Shown: one piece after another, positions 27,061 through 38,157 of the stretch
Numbering within the stretch: position 1 is the first letter of the stretch
How the letters are laid out: each line of letters begins with the position of its first letter
NCBI GenBank assembly: GCA_001534745.1
Contig: CP013997.1
Span: 744,001 to 808,000, forward strand
Length of the DNA stretch: 64,000 nucleotides
Origin: Pseudomonas monteilii
Lineage (GTDB): Bacteria; Pseudomonadota; Gammaproteobacteria; Pseudomonadales; Pseudomonadaceae
Reading direction: 5' to 3'
Notes under the pieces: generated by a model
Told to the model about the DNA's origin: nothing
The model's input: the letters and a program-made list of their open reading frames with translations, nothing else
Database searches by the model: none
Program-made: the position numbers and the translations under genes

Positions 27061-28113
27061 ATGTCATCCCCACCGGCCTACGTCACCGATAGCCAACGCT
27101 GGCACGCGATCGTCACCCGCGATCACGCCGCCGCCGGCCAGTTCGTCTATGCCGTGCTCAGCACCGGCATCTTCTGCCTGCCCGGTTGCGCGGCCCGGAC
27201 ACCCCGGCGTGACAACGTGGTGTTCTTCGAGGGGCCTGCCGCCGCCGCCCAGGCAGGTTACCGGGCGTGCCAGCGCTGCTGGCCGAAGCAGGCACGGGCG
27301 CAATGGATCGCCGATGCCTGCCGGCTGCTCGAGGCCGACGAGGCGGCGCTCGACCTGCAGGCGCTGAGCGAACGGTTCGGCCTCAGCGCGGGTTACCTGC
27401 AACGGTGCTTCAAGGCCGAGACCGGGCTGACGCCCAAAGCCTACGCCGATGCCTGCCGAGCCCGGCGCCTGCAGCAGGCGCTGGCAGCCGGGCAAGGGTC
27501 GGTCACCGAGGCCATCCACGCGGCCGGTTACGGCTCCAGCAGCCGCGTCTACGAGCGTGCCCAGCAGCGCCTGGGCATGCGTCCACGGCAACTCCAGGGC
27601 CAGGGGGCGGGCACGACCGTGCGTTTTGCCATTGGCCAGTGCAGCCTGGGCGCCATTCTGGTGGCGCAGAGCGAGCGCGGCATCTGCGCCATCTGGCTGG
27701 ACGACGATGCCGACGTGCTGCTCCGGCAGGTGCAGGACTGCTTCGCCCAGGCCGAGTTGATCGGGGGCGATGCGGGGTTCGAGCGGGTGGTGGCCGAGGT
27801 GGTGGGGTTCGTCGAACAACCGGCGCTCGGCCTGCACTTGCCCCTGGACATCCGCGGCACGGCGTTCCAAGAGCGCGTCTGGCAGGCACTGCGTACGCTG
27901 CAGGTCGGCGAGCGGGCCAGCTACCGCGACATCGCCACGCGCATCGGCGCCCCCCGTGCCGTACGCGCGGTGGCCAAGGCCTGCGCCGCCAATCGGCTGG
28001 CCGTGGTCATTCCCTGTCACCGCGTGGTGCGCAGCGACGGCGCGCTCAGCGGTTATCGCTGGGGGCTGGAACGCAAGCGCGCCCTGCTCGAACGTGAAGC
28101 CGAGGCACCCTGA
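27061..28113 (+). CDS. ada: Ada: methylated-DNA repair protein and regulator
   Basis: 350 residues, three parts. The N-terminal zinc/methyl-acceptor domain has Cys39, Cys43, Cys70 and Cys73, the spacing of E. coli Cys38/42/69/72. A central AraC-type DNA-binding domain (about 85-180) follows. The C-terminal O6-methylguanine transferase has Cys319 in IPCHRVV. Methylation of the N-terminal cysteine by phosphotriesters normally turns Ada into an activator of its own and alkA genes. The ATG at 27061 fits the family start; an upstream GTG-like start would add five residues. Confidence 0.93.
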   Translation: MSSPPAYVTDSQRWHAIVTRDHAAAGQFVYAVLSTGIFCLPGCAARTPRRDNVVFFEGPAAAAQAGYRACQRCWPKQARAQWIADACRLLEADEAALDLQALSERFGLSAGYLQRCFKAETGLTPKAYADACRARRLQQALAAGQGSVTEAIHAAGYGSSSRVYERAQQRLGMRPRQLQGQGAGTTVRFAIGQCSLGAILVAQSERGICAIWLDDDADVLLRQVQDCFAQAELIGGDAGFERVVAEVVGFVEQPALGLHLPLDIRGTAFQERVWQALRTLQVGERASYRDIATRIGAPRAVRAVAKACAANRLAVVIPCHRVVRSDGALSGYRWGLERKRALLEREAEAP

Positions 28114-28172
28114 GCCGGGCAAGCAGCGTAGAATCGGTCGATCGAATGACGATGGACAGAGAGGACACTTCG

Positions 28173-30605
28173 ATGAGGCGCCTACGCCTTGACCGTTTTT
28201 GCGCAGGGTTGCTGGCCCTGCTGTTGTGGGTCGCGGTACCGGCCTGGTCGGCCCCCGAGGCACCGGCACGGGTTGCCAGCGGCGAACTGCCGGTGCTGGC
28301 CGAAGACGCCAGCCTGGCTCAGTTGAACGACCGGCTCGACCTGATTCGCCAAGGGGTGTCGAGCAACGCCAACGATGACCTGCTGACCCAGTTGCGTCAG
28401 GCGAGCCTGCAAGTGCAGCGCCAGGCCAGCGCGCTGGCTGCGCAGCGCACCACCGACATCGCCCGGCTGGACGACCAGCTCAACGTGCTGGGGCCCGTGC
28501 AGGCCGACGAAGCCGACACCCTGACGCGCCAGCGCCGCGACCTCACCGCCGAGCGCAAAGGGCTGGTGGCCGAACAGACCCAGGCCACGCAACTGGCCCA
28601 GTCGGCGACCGACCTGTCGACGCAGATCGTCAACCTGCGCCGCAGCCAGTTCAACTCGCAGGTCAGCAGCCGTGCCGCCAGCCCCTTGAGCCCGGCGTTC
28701 TGGTCCAGTCTGATCCGCCCGACCGACGAAGACCTCACGCGCCTGCGCACGTTGCGCAGCGAGGCGGCCGATGCCCTGGCCAGCGCCTGGAGCCCGGAGC
28801 ACCGGACGCTGTTCATCGTCAGCCTGGTGGCCGCGCTCCTGGTCTGGACCCTGGTAAGACGGGTGCTCGAGCGCCTGCTCGCGGCCGCCATGCTGCGCTG
28901 GATCCCCGAAGGGCGGCTGCGGCGCAGTGCCCTGGCCTTGAGCGTGGCCGTGGCCACCCTGACCACCATCGGCGGCTCGGTCTCGCTGGTGCGCTGGGGC
29001 CTGGAAAACAGCGCCACACTGGGTGACAACACCTCGACGCTGATCGACCACATCCTCACCCTGGTGGTGCTCACCGCCTTCATCGCCGGCCTGGGCCGCG
29101 CCATGCTGATGCTGCAGCGGCCGTCCTGGCGCCTGCCGCCGATCCCGGACCCGGTCGCCCGTGCGCTGGCCTGGTTCCCCCAGGTGCTGGCATTGGTGCT
29201 GATGCTGTTGCTGACCCAGGAACGGATCAACAGCGTGATCGGCACCAGCCTGGCCTTGACGGTGGCCACCAATGGCCTGACCGCGCTGGCCTTGGCGGTC
29301 CTGTACGGCGCGGCGCTGATCGGTTACCGGCGTGCCCGCCGCCAGCATCAGTTGCAACGTCCGAGCGGGCTGGCCGGCCTGGTGCCGTTCGTGCTGACGG
29401 TCTGGGTGGCGGTGATCGTCGCCGCGCTGCTCACCGGCTACCTGGCGCTGGCCTATTTCCTCGCGACCAAGCTGTTGTGGATCAGCCTCGTGGCCACCTG
29501 CGCCTACCTGCTGACCTGCGTCTTCGTCGACCTGTGCGAAACCCTGCTGTCGCCGCGTCATCCAGGCGGGTTGGCGCTGGCGTCGGCCCTGGGCCTGGCG
29601 CAGCGTCACCAGGCGCAGGCCAGCACGCTGCTCATGGGCGTGGGCAAGACTCTGCTGCTGTTCACCGCGCTGCTCTTCGCCTTCCTGCCGTCGGGCACCA
29701 GCCCCGGCGAGCTGGTCATGAGCCTGGCCGAATGGGACGGCAGCGGCGGGCGCATCCTCGGCAACCTGAACCTGGTGCCTGGCGACATCTTCCTGGCCGT
29801 GGCGATGTTCTTCATCGGCCTGTTCGCCATCCGGGTACTCAAGCGCTGGCTGGGCGAGCGTCTGTTGCCGGAGACCGAAATGGACGCCGGCATGCGCGCC
29901 TCGCTGGTGACGCTGGTCGGCTACCTGGGCTTCCTGTTCCTGGCCAGCCTCGTGATGTCGGTCCTGCACATCAACCTCAGCAGCCTGACCTGGGTGGTCA
30001 GCGCGCTGTCGGTGGGGATCGGTTTCGGCCTGCAGGCCATCGTGCAGAACTTCATCTCGGGCCTGATCCTGCTGACCGAGCGCCCGGTGAAGGTCGGCGA
30101 CTGGGTCAGCCTGGCTGGCGTGGAGGGGGACATCCGGCGGATCAACGTGCGCGCCACCGAGATCCAGATGTCCGACCGCTCGACGGTGATCGTGCCCAAC
30201 TCGCAGTTCATCTCGCAGAACGTGCGCAACGTGACCATGGCCAACGCCCTGGGCGTGGTCGGCATCACCCTGACGCTGCCGCTGGACACCGACGCCCAGC
30301 AGGTGCGCGAGCTGCTGCTCCAGGCCTACGCCGAACACGACGCGATCCTCGATACACCAGCGCCCTCGGTGTCGTTCAAGGACCTCACCAATACCGGCAT
30401 GGTGCTGGCGGTCAGCGGATACGTGGCCGGGCCACGAGTGGTGGGCGGCACCCGCAGCGACCTGCTGTTCACCATTCTGGGGCGCCTGCGCGAGCAGGGC
30501 ATCGCCTTGTCGGCGCCGCAGAGCATGGTCTTGCTCAGCGATGGTACGCAGGCCGTCGGGCCGGCGCCTGCACCCACGACGACGCCTGCGCCAACGCAAG
30601 GCTGA
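28173..30605 (+). CDS. large MscS-type mechanosensitive channel with DUF3772
   Basis: 810 residues. Signal peptide (about 1-27), a periplasmic helical region with DUF3772 (about 30-190, QxxDIARLDDQL and QSATDLSTQIVNLRR), about 11 membrane helices, and an MscS domain (about 590-790) whose pore helix reads VVSALSVGIGFGLQAIVQNFISGLILLTERPV in outline (glycine-rich). The beta domain follows with VIVPNSQFISQNVRN. It releases solutes on hypo-osmotic shock. GAGGAC precedes the ATG at 28173; ATGs at 28146 and 28152 are alternatives. The Pro/Thr-rich tail is unusual. Confidence 0.88.
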   Translation: MRRLRLDRFCAGLLALLLWVAVPAWSAPEAPARVASGELPVLAEDASLAQLNDRLDLIRQGVSSNANDDLLTQLRQASLQVQRQASALAAQRTTDIARLDDQLNVLGPVQADEADTLTRQRRDLTAERKGLVAEQTQATQLAQSATDLSTQIVNLRRSQFNSQVSSRAASPLSPAFWSSLIRPTDEDLTRLRTLRSEAADALASAWSPEHRTLFIVSLVAALLVWTLVRRVLERLLAAAMLRWIPEGRLRRSALALSVAVATLTTIGGSVSLVRWGLENSATLGDNTSTLIDHILTLVVLTAFIAGLGRAMLMLQRPSWRLPPIPDPVARALAWFPQVLALVLMLLLTQERINSVIGTSLALTVATNGLTALALAVLYGAALIGYRRARRQHQLQRPSGLAGLVPFVLTVWVAVIVAALLTGYLALAYFLATKLLWISLVATCAYLLTCVFVDLCETLLSPRHPGGLALASALGLAQRHQAQASTLLMGVGKTLLLFTALLFAFLPSGTSPGELVMSLAEWDGSGGRILGNLNLVPGDIFLAVAMFFIGLFAIRVLKRWLGERLLPETEMDAGMRASLVTLVGYLGFLFLASLVMSVLHINLSSLTWVVSALSVGIGFGLQAIVQNFISGLILLTERPVKVGDWVSLAGVEGDIRRINVRATEIQMSDRSTVIVPNSQFISQNVRNVTMANALGVVGITLTLPLDTDAQQVRELLLQAYAEHDAILDTPAPSVSFKDLTNTGMVLAVSGYVAGPRVVGGTRSDLLFTILGRLREQGIALSAPQSMVLLSDGTQAVGPAPAPTTTPAPTQG

Positions 30606-30626
30606 GTCAGGCGACCCGTACGGGTT

Positions 30627-30890
30627 TCACGACCGGTGCGGGTCGCCAGGTGCCGATTCGGGTTCGGGCACGCCGAACAGGCGCTCGGCCACTTGACGGC
30701 CAAGCGCCTCGCCTTCTTCCGTCAGATGGATCGATTTACGCTTGCCTGCCGGCTGGGTGATCAGGCCGCGCTCGTGCAGGCGGTCCATCACGCCCCAGTC
30801 ATAGCCTTTCCAACTGCGGCCCCCGTCGAACGAAAACGTCTCCAGCAGGGCCAGGACTGCGTCGTCGATACGTGCTTTGTCGTATTTCAT
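30627..30890 (-). CDS. DUF6429 family small protein
   Basis: 87 residues starting MKYDKARIDDAVLALLETFSF, with WKGYDWGVMDRLHERGLI and a winged-helix-like end (KSIHLTEEGEALGRQVAERLF). The layout suggests a small winged helix that could bind DNA or protein, but I know of no assigned function. GGGAGCATGTC lies before the ATG. It converges with the MscS gene. Confidence 0.8.
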   Translation of the reverse strand: MKYDKARIDDAVLALLETFSFDGGRSWKGYDWGVMDRLHERGLITQPAGKRKSIHLTEEGEALGRQVAERLFGVPEPESAPGDPHRS

Positions 30891-31085
30891 GACATGCTCC
30901 CTGGGTGGTTCGTGCAGGGGGGAGTATAGGGGCAGACTGAGCATCGCCCAAGAAGCGGACAGGCCCACGGGGACAACGCAGGCATGAGCACGTGAGCATT
31001 CCCGCCGCAGCCGTGGTCCCATGCCCGCTGCACGCTTGACGCCCGCCCCGGCGAGCCTCACTGTGCGCTACGTGGCGCCCGCAGC

Positions 31086-34067
31086 GTGAGCCGGCTCGCC
31101 AGCGGCAACCTTGATGTGCAGAGAGGACAGACCCTGAAAGACCTTACCCGTGAAGCGCTCGAGCTCGAGGTCGCGCACCTGCGTGCCCTGCTCGAACAGG
31201 CGGGAATCGACCCGCAGCACCCTTCGCTCCTGCCCAGCCCCTGTCGCAAAGGTCCGATGGCCTGCGTCCGCGATGCCGCCCGGCAGCGCGCGGTGTTCGA
31301 CAGCGCCATCGACTTCGCCATCGTCCTCACCGACCCCGACGGCATCATCACCGACTGGAACGCGGGCGCCGAGCAGGTGATGGGCTGGAGCGCCGCGCAG
31401 ATGCGTGGGCAGCACATCGCCCGCATCTTCACGACCGAGGACCGTACCCAGGGCCAGGTTGAACAGGACATGCAGGTGGCCTTGCAGGAGGGGCGCACCA
31501 GCGACGAACGTTGGCTTCTGGGCGAGGGCGACCGTCACCTGTGGGGCTCGTGCGAGATGATGCCGCTGCATGACGAGGCCGGTACGCACCTGGGCTTCAT
31601 GAAGATCCTGCGCGACCGCACCCGCGAGCACCTGGCCGGCCGTGCCATGGCGCAGACCCGCGAGCGTTACCGACTGGCCGCCAAGGCGACCAACGACGCC
31701 ATCTGGGACTGGGACCTGGTGGGCAACCACGTGCTCTGGAACGATGCGCTCGAGCAGGCCTACGGGCATCCGCTCGCGCAGATCGAGACCACCGGGCAAT
31801 GGTGGCTCTCGCAGATCCATCCCGAGGACCGGCAACGCATCCACGACTCGATCCACGGCGTGATCGATGACCAGGGCAGCGCCTGGAGCGATGAATACCG
31901 TTTCCGGCGCCAGGACGGCTCCTATGCCGAGATCCTCGACCGTGGCCACGTCATCCGCGATGGCGAAGGCCGGGCCATCCGCATGATCGGCGCGATGCTC
32001 GACCTGACCAGCATGCGCCATGCCCAGACCGCCCTGCGCAAGAGCGAGGAGCGTTTTCGCACCGTCGTCGACACCATCGACGCGGCCTTCGCCATCGTAC
32101 AGGTCAAGTTCGACAGCGACGACAAACCGATCGACTACCGTTTCATCGAGGTCAACCCCGCCTTCGCCCGTGAGTCCGGCGTGGACCTGCGCGGCAAATG
32201 GGTGACCGAGTTCGCGCCGGATCTGGAGCCCTTCTGGTTCGAGACCTACGGTCACGTGGCCAAGACGGGGGAGCCGGCCAACTTCGAAAACTACGCCGAA
32301 GCCTTCGGCCGCTGGTTCGACGTGCGCGCCACGCGGGTGGGCGATCCGGCCGAGCGCCAGATCGGGATCGTCTTCAACGACGTCACCGCCCGGCGCAATG
32401 CCCAGGAGCGCCTGCGTGCCAGCGAGGCCCTGGCCCGCGAGAACGTCGAGCGTGTGCAACTGGCCCTGGCCGCCGGTGCGATCATCGGCACCTGGCACTG
32501 GCACTTGCCCACCGACTGCTTCACCGTCGACGAGGCCTTCGCCATCGCTTTCGGCCTCGATCCGGCCCTGGGCCGAAGCGGCCTCAGCCTGGAGCAGGTG
32601 ATCTCTACCGTGCATCCCGACGATCGCCAGGGCCTGATCGATGCCATCGACGATGCCATCGCACGGGGCGGTGCCTACGCGCATCAGTACCGTGTGCGTC
32701 GCGCCGACGGTCACTACTACTGGATCGAGGCCAATGGCCGGATCGATCATGCCGAGGACGGCACCCCCACGGATTTCCCAGGCGTCTTGATCAACGTGCA
32801 GGAGCGCCGTGCCATCGAGGCCGAGCGCGACCGGGCCACCAACGCTTTGCGCGCGCTCAACGACACCCTCGAACAACGGGTCGCCGAGCGCACCACGGCC
32901 CTGATGCAGGCCGAAGAAAAGCTGCGCCAGTCGCAGAAGATGGAGGCGGTAGGGCAGTTGACCGGCGGGCTGGCCCACGACTTCAACAACCTGCTGGCGG
33001 GCATTTCCGGCTCCCTGGAGCTGATCGGCGCGCGAATCGCCAAGGGCCGCGCCAACGAGGTGGACCGTTACCTGCACGCGGCCCAGGGCGCCGTGAAGCG
33101 TGCCGCTTCGCTGACCCACCGCCTGCTGGCCTTCTCCCGGCGGCAGACCCTCGATCCACGGCCCACCGACGTGAACATCCTGGTGGCGGGCATGAGCGAG
33201 CTGATCCAGCGTTCGGTAGGGCCGGGGATCCAGGTCGAGACCGCGCCGACGGCCGGGCTGTGGCCGGCTCGGGTCGATGCCAGCCAGCTGGAGAACGCCT
33301 TGCTCAACCTGGCGATCAACGCCCGCGACGCCATGCCCGAGGGCGGGCGCATCATCATCGAGACCAGCAATCGACGCATCGGCGACGAGCTGGCCATGGC
33401 CCTCGACCTGGCCAGCGGGCACTACCTGTGCCTGTCGGTGGCGGACACCGGCACGGGCATGAGCGAGGACGTCATCGCCAAGGCCTTCGACCCCTTCTTC
33501 ACCACCAAGCCGCTGGGGCAGGGGACGGGCCTGGGGCTGTCGATGATCTACGGCTTCGCCAAGCAGTCCGGCGGCCAGGTGCGCATCCACTCCCTGGTCG
33601 GGCAAGGGACGACGGTGTCGATCTACCTGCCGCGGCATCTGGGCGACGTGGTGCGCGACGAAGATCAGGACGGCGATTTCCCGGCCGCGTCCACCGAGTC
33701 GGGCGAGACCATTCTGGTGGTGGACGACGAGCCGACCGTGCGCATGCTGCTCACCGACGTGCTGGGCGATCTGGGCTACACCGTGCTCGAAGCGGGCGAC
33801 AGCCTGTCAGGGCTGCAGCTGCTGCGCTCTGACCTGCACATCGACCTGCTGGTCACCGACGTCGGGCTGCCCGGCGGCATGAACGGACGGCAACTGGCCG
33901 ACGCCGGGCGCGAACTGCGGCCTGGCATGCGCACGCTGTTCATCACCGGCTATGCCGAAAGCGCGGCGCTCGACGACAACGACCTTGGCCCCGGCATGCA
34001 GGTGCTGACCAAGCCGTTCGCGGTGGATGCCCTGGCCATGCGGGTCAAGGAACTGATGAGCCATTGA
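31086..34067 (+). CDS. hybrid sensor histidine kinase with four PAS domains and a receiver
   Basis: 993 residues, no membrane segment, so a cytosolic sensor. PAS/PAC units occupy about 62-185, 190-320, 322-455 and 458-590; a coiled coil (about 585-625) leads to a HisKA domain with the phosphorylated His in [11 protein letters not shown] (about 632), a HATPase (about 735-855: [34 protein letters not shown]) and a C-terminal receiver with VVDDEPT and Asp925 in VTDVGLP. Such NtrB-like hybrids relay to an unlinked partner; none is adjacent. The GTG at 31086 is the most upstream supported start but is not certain. Confidence 0.88.
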   Translation: MSRLASGNLDVQRGQTLKDLTREALELEVAHLRALLEQAGIDPQHPSLLPSPCRKGPMACVRDAARQRAVFDSAIDFAIVLTDPDGIITDWNAGAEQVMGWSAAQMRGQHIARIFTTEDRTQGQVEQDMQVALQEGRTSDERWLLGEGDRHLWGSCEMMPLHDEAGTHLGFMKILRDRTREHLAGRAMAQTRERYRLAAKATNDAIWDWDLVGNHVLWNDALEQAYGHPLAQIETTGQWWLSQIHPEDRQRIHDSIHGVIDDQGSAWSDEYRFRRQDGSYAEILDRGHVIRDGEGRAIRMIGAMLDLTSMRHAQTALRKSEERFRTVVDTIDAAFAIVQVKFDSDDKPIDYRFIEVNPAFARESGVDLRGKWVTEFAPDLEPFWFETYGHVAKTGEPANFENYAEAFGRWFDVRATRVGDPAERQIGIVFNDVTARRNAQERLRASEALARENVERVQLALAAGAIIGTWHWHLPTDCFTVDEAFAIAFGLDPALGRSGLSLEQVISTVHPDDRQGLIDAIDDAIARGGAYAHQYRVRRADGHYYWIEANGRIDHAEDGTPTDFPGVLINVQERRAIEAERDRATNALRALNDTLEQRVAERTTALMQAEEKLRQSQKMEAVGQLTGGLAHDFNNLLAGISGSLELIGARIAKGRANEVDRYLHAAQGAVKRAASLTHRLLAFSRRQTLDPRPTDVNILVAGMSELIQRSVGPGIQVETAPTAGLWPARVDASQLENALLNLAINARDAMPEGGRIIIETSNRRIGDELAMALDLASGHYLCLSVADTGTGMSEDVIAKAFDPFFTTKPLGQGTGLGLSMIYGFAKQSGGQVRIHSLVGQGTTVSIYLPRHLGDVVRDEDQDGDFPAASTESGETILVVDDEPTVRMLLTDVLGDLGYTVLEAGDSLSGLQLLRSDLHIDLLVTDVGLPGGMNGRQLADAGRELRPGMRTLFITGYAESAALDDNDLGPGMQVLTKPFAVDALAMRVKELMSH

Positions 34068-34109
34068 CCCGGCGTCGGGCGCCTGCACGGCGCCCGGTGC
34101 GGCCCGGGA

Positions 34110-36089
34110 TCAGGCGTTGACCCTGAAGCGATCCACTTCCCGGCGCAGCTGCGCGGCCAGCCCTTCGAGTTCCTTGGCCGTCGCGGCCAAATCGTTGGCC
34201 ACCTCGTGCTGCTGCCCGTTGGCCTGAGCGATGCTCTGCAGGTTGCGACTGAGCACGGTCGCCGTGCTGCTCTGCTCCTGGGTGGCGGTGTTGATCAAGG
34301 CGAACTGCTCTCCGGCGGCGCGGCTCTGTTCGTCGATCTGGGCCAGTGACTGGGCGACCTGGTCGTTGCGAGCCAGGCCTTCGTGCATCAGCTGATTGCC
34401 GTGCGCCAAGGTACCGATTGCCTGTTCGGTCTGCTGCTGGATGCTGGCGATCATGCCTGAAATCTCGTCGGTCGCCTGCCGCGTGCGCCCAGCCAGACTG
34501 CGGACCTCATCGGCCACCACGGCGAAACCACGGCCCTGCTCACCCGCGCGCGCAGCCTCGATGGCCGCGTTGAGCGCCAGCAGGTTGGTCTGGTCGGCGA
34601 TGGCGGTGATCACCCCGACGATGCCACCGATCTCCTGGGAGCGCGCACCCAGCGTGTCCATTGCCGCCGCCGTGCCACCCAGGGCTTCGGCGATCTGCCG
34701 CAGCGAGGTCGAGGCTTCGTCCATGGCGCTGCGTCCGACGCGGGTCTGCTGGGCGTTGTCCCGCGCGGTACGCTCAGTGCCCGCCATGTTGTCGGCGATG
34801 TCCAGCGAGGTGGCGCTGAACTCTTCCACGGCGCCCGCCATGCTGGTGATCTCGCCCGACTGCCGCTCCATGCCATCGCACGCCGCGGCAGAGAGACCGG
34901 CCAAGGCATGGGCCCGCTCGCTGACCTGCCCGGACGCCTGGCGAATGTGCTCGACCATGGTGGTCAGGGCATCGGCCATCTGGTTGAAGCTGCCGGCCAG
35001 TTGCCCGATCTCGTCCTGGCTGGTCACCGGCAAGCGTGCGCCGAGATCACCCGCCCCCAGCGCCTGGGCCTGGGTCACCAGCCCGGCCAGTGGCCGCAGC
35101 TTGCGTCGCAACAGCCAGAGCGTGGCGGCGATGGCGAGCGCCATGGCCAGCAAGCTGCCGATGGCCAGGCGCAGGCCGACGCTCCAGGTCACTTCCTCCA
35201 GCTCCGCCTCGGGCATGCTCGCGACCACCGTCCAGGGGCCTTCGGCGAAGGGCGTGGTGACACTGAACAGGGTGCGCTGGCCGTCCTGCCAGAAGCGTCC
35301 CGGCTGGCTGGCCGTCCCCGCGAACGCCTGGCTGGCGGCCGCCGTGTCGCTCACCTCGGCCGGGGCGACCAGCCAGGTGCCGTGCTCGTCGAGCAAGGCC
35401 AAAGAGCCGGTCTGACCGATACGGAACCGCGTCAGGTTGGCGAACTGGGTGTTCTGCGCGTCGGTGTAATCGAAACCGACGAACAGGACGGCGATGACCT
35501 GACCGCTGCCATCGCGCACAGGGACGTAACGGGTCATGTAGTTGCGCTCGAACAGCACGGCGCGACCGACATAGGGCTGGCCTGACAACAGGCGCGCGTA
35601 GGCGGGGTGCTGACGGTCGAGCCGGGTGCCCAGGGCACGGCTGCCATCCTGTTTGGTCAGCGACGTGCTGATGCGCACGAAGTCATCGCCACTGCGCACG
35701 AACACGGTGGCCACGCCCGCCGTCATGTCCTTGAAGTCGTCGACCTGCTGCACGTCGTTGTTCAGCAACCGATCGTTCAGGTAGAGCGCGGGCGTGGCTT
35801 CCCCGGCCACAGCCACCGTCTCGCCGCCCCGCAAGGCCAGGCCCGTGGCGAAGCGCCGCTCGAACAATCCGCTCAGGCGCTGGGTATTGTCCTTGAGCGA
35901 GCCATGGAAGGTATCGAGCTGGTCGGCCAGCAGGCGTGCTTCGCTGAGCAAGTGCTCCTGGCGGGTCTCGAGGTTGGCATCGTTCAACGCATGCAAGGCG
36001 AAGAGGGTGCTGCCGGTGATCACGACGGCCAGCACGGCGGCGAGGGCGACGCCGAGCTGGGAGGCGATGTGGGTACGGGGGCTGGGCAT
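34110..36089 (-). CDS. methyl-accepting chemotaxis protein with Cache domain
   Basis: 659 residues. Membrane helix (about 12-34), periplasmic Cache3-Cache2-type sensor (about 40-300; [14 protein letters not shown] and [14 protein letters not shown]), second membrane helix (about 305-330), HAMP (about 332-385) and a methyl-accepting domain with the conserved tip [20 protein letters not shown]. No C-terminal CheR-tethering pentapeptide is present. The ATG at 36089 has AGGAG upstream. The ligand cannot be read from sequence. It converges with the hybrid kinase gene but no link is implied. Confidence 0.9.
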   Translation of the reverse strand: MPSPRTHIASQLGVALAAVLAVVITGSTLFALHALNDANLETRQEHLLSEARLLADQLDTFHGSLKDNTQRLSGLFERRFATGLALRGGETVAVAGEATPALYLNDRLLNNDVQQVDDFKDMTAGVATVFVRSGDDFVRISTSLTKQDGSRALGTRLDRQHPAYARLLSGQPYVGRAVLFERNYMTRYVPVRDGSGQVIAVLFVGFDYTDAQNTQFANLTRFRIGQTGSLALLDEHGTWLVAPAEVSDTAAASQAFAGTASQPGRFWQDGQRTLFSVTTPFAEGPWTVVASMPEAELEEVTWSVGLRLAIGSLLAMALAIAATLWLLRRKLRPLAGLVTQAQALGAGDLGARLPVTSQDEIGQLAGSFNQMADALTTMVEHIRQASGQVSERAHALAGLSAAACDGMERQSGEITSMAGAVEEFSATSLDIADNMAGTERTARDNAQQTRVGRSAMDEASTSLRQIAEALGGTAAAMDTLGARSQEIGGIVGVITAIADQTNLLALNAAIEAARAGEQGRGFAVVADEVRSLAGRTRQATDEISGMIASIQQQTEQAIGTLAHGNQLMHEGLARNDQVAQSLAQIDEQSRAAGEQFALINTATQEQSSTATVLSRNLQSIAQANGQQHEVANDLAATAKELEGLAAQLRREVDRFRVNA

Positions 36090-36308
36090 GCAAGGCTCCT
36101 GGCGAAAAGGCAAAGTGACCGGACTGTGTCGAGCGGTCTTTTCTTGTCCAGGCCGTCCATGTCCAGTTCTGGGGCGCTGGTGTTACTGGATCGACATCGG
36201 GTGGGATTTCTTGAGCGGGGCAGGATGTGCGGCACGTGACCAGGCAGAGCGCGAAGCGCTTCGTGACGTGACCCGTAGTGCCAAGGTGCGAGGTGATCGC
36301 CCAATGAA

Positions 36309-36340
36309 AAGGCCCCCCGATCGGAGATCGTGGGGGCCTT
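36309..36340 (-). terminator. terminator of ychF
   Basis: The arms aaggcccccc and tgggggcctt form a strong stem; on the minus strand it is followed by ttttcatt. It lies 32 bp after the ychF stop. Confidence 0.8.
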
Positions 36341-36371
36341 CATGTGGCGAGCCGCACGGAGGCGGCTGCCG

Positions 36372-37472
36372 TCAGACGTTGAAGCGGAAGTGCATCACGT
36401 CACCGTCCTTGACGATGTAGTCCTTGCCTTCCAAACGCCACTTGCCCGCTTCCTTGGCGCCGCTTTCACCCTTGTACTGGATGAAGTCGTCATAGGCGAC
36501 CACTTCGGCACGGATGAAGCCTTTCTCGAAGTCGGTGTGGATGACGCCGGCCGCCTGGGGGGCGGTGGCACCGATGCGCACGGTCCAGGCACGGACTTCC
36601 TGCACGCCGGCGGTGAAGTAGGTCTGCAGGTTGAGCAGGCCGTACCCAGCGCGGATCACACGGTTCAGGCCAGGTTCTTCGAGGCCCAGGGCTTCGAGGA
36701 ACATGTCTTTCTCTTCGCCTTCGTCGAGTTCGGCGATCTCGGCTTCGATCTTGTTGCACACCGGCACCACGACCGCGCCTTCTTCCTCGGCGATGGCCTT
36801 GACCACGTCCAGGTGCGGGTTGTTCTCGAAGCCGTCTTCGGCCACGTTGGCGATGTACATGACCGGCTTGCTGGTCAGCAGGTGGAAGCCGCGGATGACG
36901 GCCTTCTCGTCGGCGCCCATGTCCTTCATCAGGCTGCGCGCGGGCTTGCCTTCGGTGAAGTGGGGGATGAGCTTCTCGAGGATGGCTTTCTGTGCCAGGG
37001 CCTCCTTGTCACCGCCCTTGGCGTTGCGGGTGACCTTCTGCAATTGCTTCTCGCAGCTGTCGAGGTCGGCGAAGATCAGCTCGAGGTCGATGATCTCGAT
37101 GTCGCGCTTGGGGTCGACGCTGTTGGAGACGTGGATCACGTTCTCGTCTTCGAAGCAGCGCACCACGTGGGCGATGGCGTCGGTCTCACGGATGTTGGCC
37201 AAAAACTTGTTGCCCAGGCCTTCACCTTTGGACGCACCGGCCACCAGGCCGGCGATGTCGACGAATTCCATGGTGGTCGGCAGCACGCGGTTGGGCTTGA
37301 CGATGGCCGCCAGGGCATCCAGGCGGGCATCGGGCATCGGCACGATGCCGCTGTTCGGCTCGATGGTGCAGAAGGGGAAGTTTTCCGCCGCAATGCCCGA
37401 CTTGGTCAGGGCATTGAACAGGGTGGATTTGCCCACGTTGGGCAGGCCGACGATGCCGCAGTTGAAACCCAT
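36372..37472 (-). CDS. ychF: ribosome-binding ATPase YchF
   Basis: 366 residues. OBG-type P-loop [15 protein letters not shown] at residues 8-22, [17 protein letters not shown] as switch region, and the C-terminal TGS-like domain ending [12 protein letters not shown]. The fourth motif is changed in the family so that it prefers ATP. It binds ribosomes and takes part in translation and stress control. It is 22 bp after pth, forming the usual pth-ychF pair. Confidence 0.96.
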   Translation of the reverse strand: MGFNCGIVGLPNVGKSTLFNALTKSGIAAENFPFCTIEPNSGIVPMPDARLDALAAIVKPNRVLPTTMEFVDIAGLVAGASKGEGLGNKFLANIRETDAIAHVVRCFEDENVIHVSNSVDPKRDIEIIDLELIFADLDSCEKQLQKVTRNAKGGDKEALAQKAILEKLIPHFTEGKPARSLMKDMGADEKAVIRGFHLLTSKPVMYIANVAEDGFENNPHLDVVKAIAEEEGAVVVPVCNKIEAEIAELDEGEEKDMFLEALGLEEPGLNRVIRAGYGLLNLQTYFTAGVQEVRAWTVRIGATAPQAAGVIHTDFEKGFIRAEVVAYDDFIQYKGESGAKEAGKWRLEGKDYIVKDGDVMHFRFNV

Positions 37473-37494
37473 GGGTATTCCCCTCTTGGTGAAT

Positions 37495-38079
37495 TCAGGC
37501 CTTCTGGCTGTGCAGTTCGCGCATGGCCTTGGCGAAATCGCCGGCCAGGACGTCCGGCAGCACGCCGAGGGCAAAATCGATGCTGGCGTCGAGCTTGTCC
37601 TGTTCGGCGCGTGGCGCACGACCCAGGACGAAGTTGGACACCAGCTTGGCGTCACCCGGGTGGCCGATGCCGAGCCGCAGGCGGTGGAAGTCGTTCTGGT
37701 TGCCGAGCTGGGCGATGATGTCGCGCAGCCCGTTGTGCCCGCCGTGCCCGCCGCCGCGCTTGAGCTTGGCGACGCCGGGAGGCAGGTCGAGTTCGTCGTG
37801 GGCCACCAGGATCGCTTCCGGCTTGATGCGGAAGAAATTCGCCAAGGCCGCCACGGACTGGCCGCTACGGTTCATGTAGGTGGTGGGGATCAACAGACGA
37901 ATGTCTTGGCCTTGATGGCTGAATTTAGCCGTCAGGCCGAAATACTTGCGGTCAGCGGTCAAGGTGACGCGCTGGGCGCTGGCAATGCGTTCAACGAAAA
38001 GAGCCCCTGCGTTATGCCGGGTCTGTTCGTATTCGGGGCCGGGGTTACCCAGGCCGACGATCAACTGGATGGCGGTCAC
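37495..38079 (-). CDS. pth: peptidyl-tRNA hydrolase
   Basis: 194 residues from a GTG at 38079 with AGGAA upstream, giving the family N-terminus [24 protein letters not shown]. Catalytic His in RHNAG (about residue 22), and the conserved [19 protein letters not shown] and [11 protein letters not shown] are all intact. It frees peptides from prematurely released peptidyl-tRNA. An ATG at 38112 gives a longer version without support. Operon order prs-rplY-pth-ychF. Confidence 0.95.
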   Translation of the reverse strand: MTAIQLIVGLGNPGPEYEQTRHNAGALFVERIASAQRVTLTADRKYFGLTAKFSHQGQDIRLLIPTTYMNRSGQSVAALANFFRIKPEAILVAHDELDLPPGVAKLKRGGGHGGHNGLRDIIAQLGNQNDFHRLRLGIGHPGDAKLVSNFVLGRAPRAEQDKLDASIDFALGVLPDVLAGDFAKAMRELHSQKA

Positions 38080-38157
38080 GTCAGGGGCTCTTCCTTGGAG
38101 TTGGTGGGTCACCGTGCGTAGGGCAGGGTGACCCGGTCAACGCCGGCGTGCGAGTGA

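Noticed and set aside
27061..28113. Ada box upstream of ada or the glycosylase gene
   Set aside because: I could not find an AAAGCGCA-like site at a sensible position, so no operator is claimed.
28182..30599. 805-residue minus-strand reading frame opposite the MscS gene
   Set aside because: Composition is Gln/His/Arg-rich without any domain, and the plus strand encodes a complete channel. It is a GC-frame artefact.
31068..33638. 856-residue minus-strand reading frame opposite the hybrid kinase
   Set aside because: No domain, no ribosome site, and typical antisense composition. The plus-strand kinase has all its motifs.
31086..36089. Chemosensory operon of kinase and chemoreceptor
   Set aside because: The genes converge on opposite strands, no che genes are present, and the kinase is not of CheA type.
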